Of a stretch of DNA of 64,000 nt, positions 57,831-64,000 are shown in pieces. Positions within the stretch are counted from its first letter, which is position 1. The number at the start of each line of letters is the position of its first letter. The position numbers and the translations under genes are program-made. Source of the DNA: Selaginella moellendorffii (Eukaryota; Streptophyta; Lycopodiopsida; Selaginellales; Selaginellaceae); the NCBI RefSeq assembly GCF_000143415.4, contig NW_003314322.1:308408-372407 (forward strand). Direction: 5' to 3'. Below the pieces are notes generated by a model that did no database searches, was not told the DNA's origin, and saw only the letters and a program-made list of their open reading frames with translations.

Positions 57831-58380
57831 TCTTAATATGACTTTGACGGTCATCTAGAATACATGAATTCATATGCTACTCCTCTTTAGCAGCATCGAT
57901 AGATAGAAAATGCCTCTACTTTAGCTGAGAGTAGTGGAACATAAAACAACTAGATTGATTCCTCACAAAAGAAAAAATAACTAAATTTATAGCTCTTACG
58001 CTTTGACAATGATCCAGGTTCCTTTACGAACCAAACACCTATTTTTACATATAATAGTTTCAAAATAGAGCATTTCCTATTAAATTGTAATAAACATAAT
58101 GGCAATTGCAAGAACAGCAATAGGCATCGTCATCACATATCTATCCTTTTCTGGAATTAAAGAAGAGGTTTAAAGGTTTAGGATTTAGGGTTACTGCATA
58201 TTGAGCAATACACAAAAGCAATTAAGCTCAATCAAGCAGATGGGTAAGAAAAGAATACTTTCCCCTATACGCTCAAAAATAAAGCCAAAAACTGGTACTA
58301 TGGCAATAATGTCAAAAAACTTGGCATATTTGATGACTAGACAAAATTTTTCCTTAAAGATTTCTTTATGGAAATAAATC
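57831..58380. other. AT-rich sequence, nothing recognised
   Basis: No partner elsewhere in the window, and no coding or structural signal that I can support. Confidence 0.4.
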
Positions 58381-59095
58381 CAAGATAAAACTATGATGAG
58401 TTGCAAAAGTTTCGTCAAGGAAAGTTTGAGACAATAAAGGAATATGCAACTCGATTTAACAAACGTTATAATCATTATAAGGACTTAGTGCTAAACAAAA
58501 TGCATCTATGTCTATATATACAAAGCCTTAAAAAAATTTATAGTGAACATGAACATTTGAAAAAAGCCATATTGCTTACTAAGATCTCATAAAACAATAT
58601 AATATGGTAGATATGGTAAATTTAGATGAAAGGACAACTTCTATAGATAAGGAAATTAGTCATTTAAAAAGCCTCAAATTGTAAATCGATCTCAAACAAG
58701 GGATTTGATGTATTAGATGCAAAAATGAAGGCCATAATAAGGAAGAATACAAACTTCAACTAATGAAATGCTAAATTTATGAAAAAGAGGGGTATTCAGT
58801 TAAAAAATGTAGAACCTTGTTTAAACAACCAAGATGCCAACAAACAACCTGAGTTAATAAAGCAACATATAGACAAAGTTATCCACTTGACGATAAAAGT
58901 TATCGTAGGAAGAATGATTACAATGATAATTAAAGCACCAAACTTGAATACCCACGTGCTAAAAGGTAAGATGATTATGAGGATTATTTGCCTAGGGGTA
59001 ATTTTCAAGATTATCTACCTAGCCGTGAGGAAAATAAACCTAGAGACTATAATTAGCTTAGAGAATACAATCAATTTAGAGGTTACACTAGTGAT
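58381..59095 (+). pseudogene. Ty3/gypsy gag remnant (second gypsy)
   Basis: FRQGKFETIKEYATRFNKRYNHY (58401-58480) resembles the gag core's 'tree of conserved F, EY, RF' pattern. A later KKC..C stretch may be a decayed zinc knuckle. It is strongly AT-shifted with many stops. Confidence 0.45.
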
Positions 59096-59284
59096 TGTGG
59101 ATGGTGAACCTGAGTATGAAGCTGAGTCTATCTTGGATTCTCGATTTTGAAGACGGGCTCGTGTGAAGGAATATCTCGTTAAGTGGAAAGGTTACCCGAC
59201 TTGTGAATCAACTTGGGAACCTCTTAGTAATCTTACCCATACTCATGAGCTTGTCATGGAGTGTGAGAATAGTAATAAAAAATA
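59096..59284 (+). pseudogene. Chromodomain of a gypsy chromovirus integrase
   Basis: EPEYEAESILDSRF, one stop, then VKEYLVKWKGYPTCESTWEP and LSNLTHTHELV: the chromodomain at the integrase C-terminus, with the aromatic cage residues (Y, W, W) kept. Such domains target insertion to chromatin. RT and the integrase core have been deleted between this and the gag remnant. Confidence 0.85.
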
Positions 59285-59892
59285 GCTTTCGTAAACCTTG
59301 TAATAAATCTTGCAAATCAATAGTGTAATCTATTTCTATAAATCAAAGTTTCATTTCTCTCGTTCGTAAGTACTTGGGTTAGTTTTGGCAGGCTGACTTC
59401 GGCACTTCAATACATGGGTCCAATCCATAACCATGAGGATAGCTCTTATAGACTGATCACAAGTCCCCACCTCTCTCTCGATGACTCATTTTTGAAAAGG
59501 GGTGTGGTTGTGTAAACAACTTCATCTGCTAATTTATAATAGTTGTCTAAATCTTCCCGATGGGGTTGATTTCTTGCTTAGGGGAAGTTGGGCCTTTGGC
59601 CTTCTCCCTATGTCTCTGTAGGCAAGGATGTATCATTCCTTTGTAAGCCAAGTGGTACTCGGAGCAGCAAGGGTGGCTAACTCCATTAGTTATTTCCATG
59701 TCGGTGACAGCTGGAGGGTGTTTTAGTCTTAACGTCTTTGGACATAGAGAGGAGGTAGTTCCATAACACATTTAAGTTGGTGTGTTCTTCATATAGTGTG
59801 ATTTCTGTTAACTTTTGGAGTTATTTCCTTGATAGTTTGCTAGACTCGGGTATGCATCGACGAGGACATCAATCCCCCCAAGGGGGGGAGAG
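59285..59892 (+). mobile_element. Chromovirus 3' untranslated region and purine tract
   Basis: It resembles 54717-55246 of element B, including GGCTGACTTCGGCACTTC and the terminal AAGGGGGGGAGAG (59879-59892). This ties the coding chromovirus to the non-coding B family. Confidence 0.7.
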
Positions 59893-60239
59893 TATCACGA
59901 ATATGACTTTCAGTATCAAAAGATACTTGTTAGCTAGTTCTTATGGACACTCTTTTCTTACTGCTATGACAGCAGAAGGTTGATGTTGTTGGTTCCCTTT
60001 AGTAGCCCCTCTTGTCCAAGTATTAATTTACTAGGCTTAGTATTTGTACTTAGCCAGATGAACATAAGGTAAGAACTCCTATGTGTTTCTAGCTGAGCAT
60101 TCTCGGCCTGCCTCTTAGATCTCTTTTGCTCTATCTTGCACTAACTTGGCAAGAACCCTCACATATTGAGACTAGTCCCTCAATATCACTAGATGATAGC
60201 TTACCATGTCTGCCAAACACCCTCACTATCATGCCCTTT
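59893..60239 (+). repeat. LTR-B, interrupted by a LINE
   Basis: Starts TATCACGAATATGAC (a decayed TG start). It is cut at 60239 by the LINE and resumes at 61831. Confidence 0.75.
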
Positions 60240-61830
60240 GTTAAACAAGGCCTTTTATTTTCCAGCAAAAAACCAAAAAATTGGGCGTGGTTTCGTTGGG
60301 CACAAAGCCAGCAAAGAGCCTTTATATAGAGGAGCCTACAATGGAAGTACCTACGGAAAGGGGGGTTGCTCACGAACTGGATCCCAAGGGTCTTCCGAGA
60401 TGCGTCACTTGGAACCATTCGTCTGGTGGTGTCCACATCCATTCCCGAGTACCTGCCTCCCCTTGCTTCCACAAAAAATGCCAGATCTGTGCTTCCTTTT
60501 TTGCCTTTTCTAGACCATTTTGCCCTCCTCTCTTTTCCAGCTGTAGGACACGAGCTGCTGCTACATTGATCATTCTAGTCCACACTCGTGACGCCACCAC
60601 CCTTGGTCCTTCTTCCTTGTCATTAAAAATTTTGTTGCACTGAGATTTCCACACTTCCCACATCCTCGTAGTAGATCCACTATCTCCGAGGGAAATCCTT
60701 CTATGTCTGTTCTTGTCATGTTGAGCTGGTCAAACTGCGGTACCCCTTCTTCTGTTGAGGACCATTTCCAAGAGTCTATTCCTTTTTGCATTCCTGCAGC
60801 AGCTTCTCCCGGCTCTTATCCCTTCGCTCCTTGGGCTATATGCTCAAAAGTCATTTCATTCTCTAGTGCCATTGCTCCTTGGCTCCATGCTTAGGAGTTT
60901 GGCACTGTTCCTTCGTTCAGTGGCCCAAGGCCCTGAAACTCAGGTACTGCCGCTTCATACGTGAGGCACACTTGTCTTCGGGAGTGTTGTTGCAGCAACC
61001 AGCACGTGCTTCTCCACACATCTTGTGCGCTTTCGCATTCCCATAGTATGTGCCTTTGTGTCTCCCTCGCTCCACATTTATCGCAAGATTGGTCTAGAAG
61101 ATGTATATTTCGCTTAGATAGTAGCCGGTCTTGCATTGTCAACCACATGAAATATCTTGTTTTTGCTGCCCATTTTCCTTTCCATAGTCCCTTTAAAGTC
61201 GCATGTTGTATCATGTCTTGTATGTTAGCTCGTTTCATTCTTGATATCAGTAACAAGTCGCTGCGCGGCCGAATAAGCCTTCTTCCCAATTTTGTTTCAT
61301 AAGCAAAGAACTCTTCCTTTTTTCTTCCCTGCCAATTCCATTATGTTGGATCCTAGGCCAACTCGCTTAATTTTTGTTGCTTGAACTAGTACATCCTAGC
61401 TACAAGGCCTTCCGTTATTGTCGGGTCCATTGATGTTGTTTCCTTATCCATCCGTATAACTCGTATCGGCTCTGCTCTTGACATGTCCGGTCGTGGACTT
61501 TCCTCGGGCACTTTGTATAGTAATAGTCGACCAACCATCCCGACTTCAAAGACAACACATTTAGCCTGATCTTGAGTTGCCGTATGTATCACCTTTTCCT
61601 CAGCTATCCACCATGACTTCCCTAATGCTTTGTTTACAGTTCCTTCGTGTGTCTTCAAAGGCTTCTTTGAACTTTTCCAACCGGTGTGCCGAGATTTCCA
61701 ACCCGTAGAAAGCTTTTAGTCTGTCTCTGTTCCTTTCTGTTTCCCCCATTTTTATTATCAAGTTGGCTTCTACAAATATTCTCATCCCAACACTGTGAAG
61801 GTCCTGGCATACTTTGTCTATTCCTCTATC
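60240..61830 (-). mobile_element. L1-type LINE fragment, inverted
   Basis: Flanked by a 20-bp direct repeat CCCTCACTATCATGCCCTTT at 60220-60239 and 61831-61850. On the reverse strand, 61289-60960 encodes a zf-RVT domain: KGKWAAKTRYFMWLTMQDRL, CDKCGARETQRHILWECESA. Then come EVWKSQCNKIFND and WMWTPPDEWF, as in plant LINE C-termini. The upstream frames (61386-61785) are open but not recognised. No endonuclease or RT catalytic core is present, so it is 5'-truncated. No clear poly(A) is visible at the left end. Confidence 0.8.
60812..60950 (+). repeat. LTR-B patch inside the LINE
   Basis: GGCTCTTATCCCTTCGCTCC to CCTGAAACTCAGG matches 29993-30130 of LTR-B, in the orientation opposite to the LINE. 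It interrupts the LINE coding frame between the zf-RVT and the following part. Confidence 0.75.
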
Positions 61831-62272
61831 CCCTCACTATCATGCCCTTTATGTTAGTCTCATTTTAGTTCCAAATGCTATTTATGGAAAATGTCTAGAT
61901 TCAATTATTTGGCACATTTACAGAATGTAAAGATTGGCCTAAACACAATGGTGTTCATCCCGTGTTCAAATTCACAATTTAGGGACATTCCATACTTAGT
62001 AAGTTTTGAGCTTGTCCCAAAAACTAACTCCTGGTACTAAGGGAGGCTTGGGGTGAAAACCCAAAGCATGTGGGTTTCCAAATGTCTAGTAGGAATAGTG
62101 GTTGGAATGCATGTTCGACCACCTGAGACATTAGTTTGTCTCCCACTAAGTTGTGTCACTCTTTGTTCTACATTCAACTTGGGTCTAAGCCTAAACTTCA
62201 CGCTGCTCTAGTTGGTGGGGTACCCTCCTCCTTGTGTTAGGCCACCAGTATGCTAAAATTGTGCCAAAATTG
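61831..62272 (+). repeat. LTR-B continuation after LINE
   Basis: Colinear with 29455-29905, including the GGGTGAAAACCCAAAGC module near 62049 (the G-run is lost here). Confidence 0.7.
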
Positions 62273-63126
62273 TGCATCTAACCTCCTTATCCCTATAAGA
62301 AGTCTTAGGTAATTAACTCCTACCCATCCAATCAAGTATTTTACACTTTTTATTTAATTGCCTCATTGTTGCCAAGTCTTACAACTCATTGCAGGTGTTT
62401 TCACACTACTATCATTATTTAGGTCACCACACTTTAACTACATACCTTCCAGTTTAGGCTATACTATTCCTATTTCCAGTGGGATTTCTTTGGCAAGGGG
62501 TTCTCATGAACCCACTAACTTGACCTCAAGGCATCACACTTTAGCACATTTGGTGCCTCCACACCATTGGCTCCACGAACCTACCTTTACAACACTAACA
62601 CTTGTATTTTAAACCTTTGCCAAGACTAACACAGTCATTTCTCATGCCAACTATCAGTTAGCACTACACCATAGTGTTCACACACAATTTTGAGCCAAAG
62701 TTGCTTTCTTCTAAGAACACCTTTCCTACGACTTTAGTATGGCACCTTTTGCCATCAATGAAATACACATAGTTCTCCTACTTAGATCTCATGATCCTCC
62801 CCATCCCTTGTAAGGTATAATGCACCTCAGTCCAAATGCTTTCACTACTCCTTTAGAACCATTCCTTGACTTTGCTTGAGTCATTCAGCTTTTTAGACTT
62901 TGTTAATTTGATGACCCATAAGATCCTAGCCTTCTAGTTATTTTTAAGATGCCAATTCACTAGAATACATTGTTTTGCATTCATATCCTACTCACAAGGA
63001 CCATCTTTGCAAGTGTTATTTTAACACTTGATTATTTTCCATTCCTTGTAGGCTATATTTGCCCCTTAAGACTATCTGTCCATATGATGAGAATATTGAT
63101 TCATCCTCTAAGTACACCCCCAACTC
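62273..63126 (-). mobile_element. Interior of element A, inverted fragment
   Basis: Colinear with about 34150-34985, more diverged than the other A copies. No coding domain. Confidence 0.65.
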
Positions 63127-63632
63127 TTTGTCCCACTGTTCTCTAGGGCTTTTTCACCACATGACTGCATCCTTGGTCACTACACCAAAGGATTGTTCCT
63201 TTTCCTTTCCACAGTCTAGGACTTTGGGACAACATTTCAGAACACTATGGCTCTATGTGAGCCTCATGGGTACTCTCCCCACCTTTTGCCTTTAGATGCT
63301 CTAGCCATGGGGCTAGAGCGAGGTTCCATTGAGCCACGCCAGATATCCAAGTAGATAGTATGCTTGATTGAGAGCATCGACCATTTGATCTCTCAGGGGA
63401 ACTAGAGCTGGCTCTTGAACTCTTTACCAAGCTAGCCCGCTTGTTTTTCTATATTCACTCTAGCTTTGGACTCCTTAGTGGATATATCATCACCTAGCAC
63501 ATGGGCATAACCTTCCTAGGTCATACTAGCCTTTCCTAGTCAAACTGGCTCCATTAGAGTCCAACCTCCACACTCTCTCTACTATACTTTTGGAACCCCT
63601 TGCAGCCCTCCCTATAGATTTTATGTCTCACA
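63127..63632 (-). repeat. LTR-A fragment, inverted
   Basis: Matches 30945-31460 and ends in ATTTTATGTCTCACA, the LTR start on the reverse strand. The tandem array and flanking part are deleted. Confidence 0.7.
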
Positions 63633-63668
63633 AGACAATGAGGAAGTCTCTGGGTCACTAAAGTCCAA

Positions 63669-64000
63669 AATAGACCCGAGATAGAGTCTGAGGTCGAGTC
63701 TTAAGTCGAGTCCTAGGTTGAGTCTAAGATGGAACTGAGACCGGGTCCAAGGTCGAGTTCGGGTTTGAGACCAAGATCAAGACCGAAACCAAGAACGAGA
63801 CCGAGTCCGAGTCCAAGTCTGAATCCTAGTCCGAGGGTGAAAGCCCAAAACAATCATCTCCCAAACCCTAGGGGATTTAGTGAGCTCTAAAAGTATAGTA
63901 ACGGGAGGACTCTAGTGGAGCTAATTTGGCCAGGAAAAGCCAGTGTGACCAAGGAAGGTTATACCCATGTGGTGGGTGATGATTTTACCAGTGAGGAGTC
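63669..64000 (+). repeat. LTR-A fragment, forward, cut by window end
   Basis: A short decayed GAGTCC-type array (63669-63830), then GGGTGAAAGCCCAAAACAATC and sequence matching 19105-19265. Confidence 0.7.

Noticed and set aside
60570-60791. A host gene for a small Lys/Trp-rich protein
   Set aside because: It lies within the LINE fragment between the zf-RVT domain and the 3' end, in the same orientation, and reads like LINE C-terminal sequence.

Overview
The window is nuclear DNA of a land plant, and it is almost entirely nested transposable elements. I see no conventional host gene and no tRNA or rRNA. The plant assignment rests on four things: AAACCCT (plant telomere-type) repeats, LTR primer sites matching plant initiator-Met tRNA (TGGTATC-GAGC type), Ty3/gypsy chromovirus remnants, and decay dominated by CAG-to-TAG changes, as expected from CHG cytosine methylation. 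I cannot name the species. No seed-plant gene signature is visible, and the small introns and element types would also fit a fern, lycophyte or bryophyte.

Layout. 1-3225: non-autonomous LTR element A (LTR, primer site, non-coding interior). 3226-6379: inverted pieces of a second LTR family (B). 6380-12357 continuing at 27906-28389: a decayed Ty3/gypsy element with LTR family C, whose 5' LTR was hit by an A-type LTR and whose 3' LTR was hit by a giant DNA transposon (copy 1, 12358-27905). 28390-29119: B fragments. 29120-56117: a B-type LTR element (non-coding interior) that itself received a complete A element (30464-37201, TSD CTTGC) and a second giant DNA transposon (copy 2, 41057-54308). 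56118-64000: a patchwork of B interior, a gypsy gag remnant and chromodomain, a LINE fragment with a 20-bp target-site duplication, and A/B LTR pieces.

The exciting object is the giant DNA transposon, called GT here. It is about 13.3 kb with 24-bp perfect terminal inverted repeats and a 4-bp target duplication. Two divergent genes flank a repeat-rich centre. Rightward is a roughly 1,030-residue transposase of the DUF7869 / RNase-H-like type. Leftward, about ten very short introns join a single frame of more than 1,600 codons. It encodes an N-terminal part with a ParB-like (GQHSS) domain, a region loosely resembling a methyltransferase, a Lys-rich then acidic linker, and a C-terminal FCP1/NIF-like HAD phosphatase. 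About 30 copies of a short palindrome (arms ATGGCRTG and CAYGCCAT around 6 bases) are scattered through each GT copy and were not seen outside it. Many sit exactly inside the short introns and a few inside coding exons. A ParB-like protein encoded by the same element that carries dozens of palindromes suggests a partition-like or silencing-related protein-DNA system. That link is inference.

Neither GT copy is complete. Copy 1 keeps an open transposase, but its fusion gene is split by a solo LTR (TSD GGTGG) and carries one nonsense codon. Copy 2 has no LTR insertion, but its transposase and its ParB part carry nonsense codons and a small deletion.
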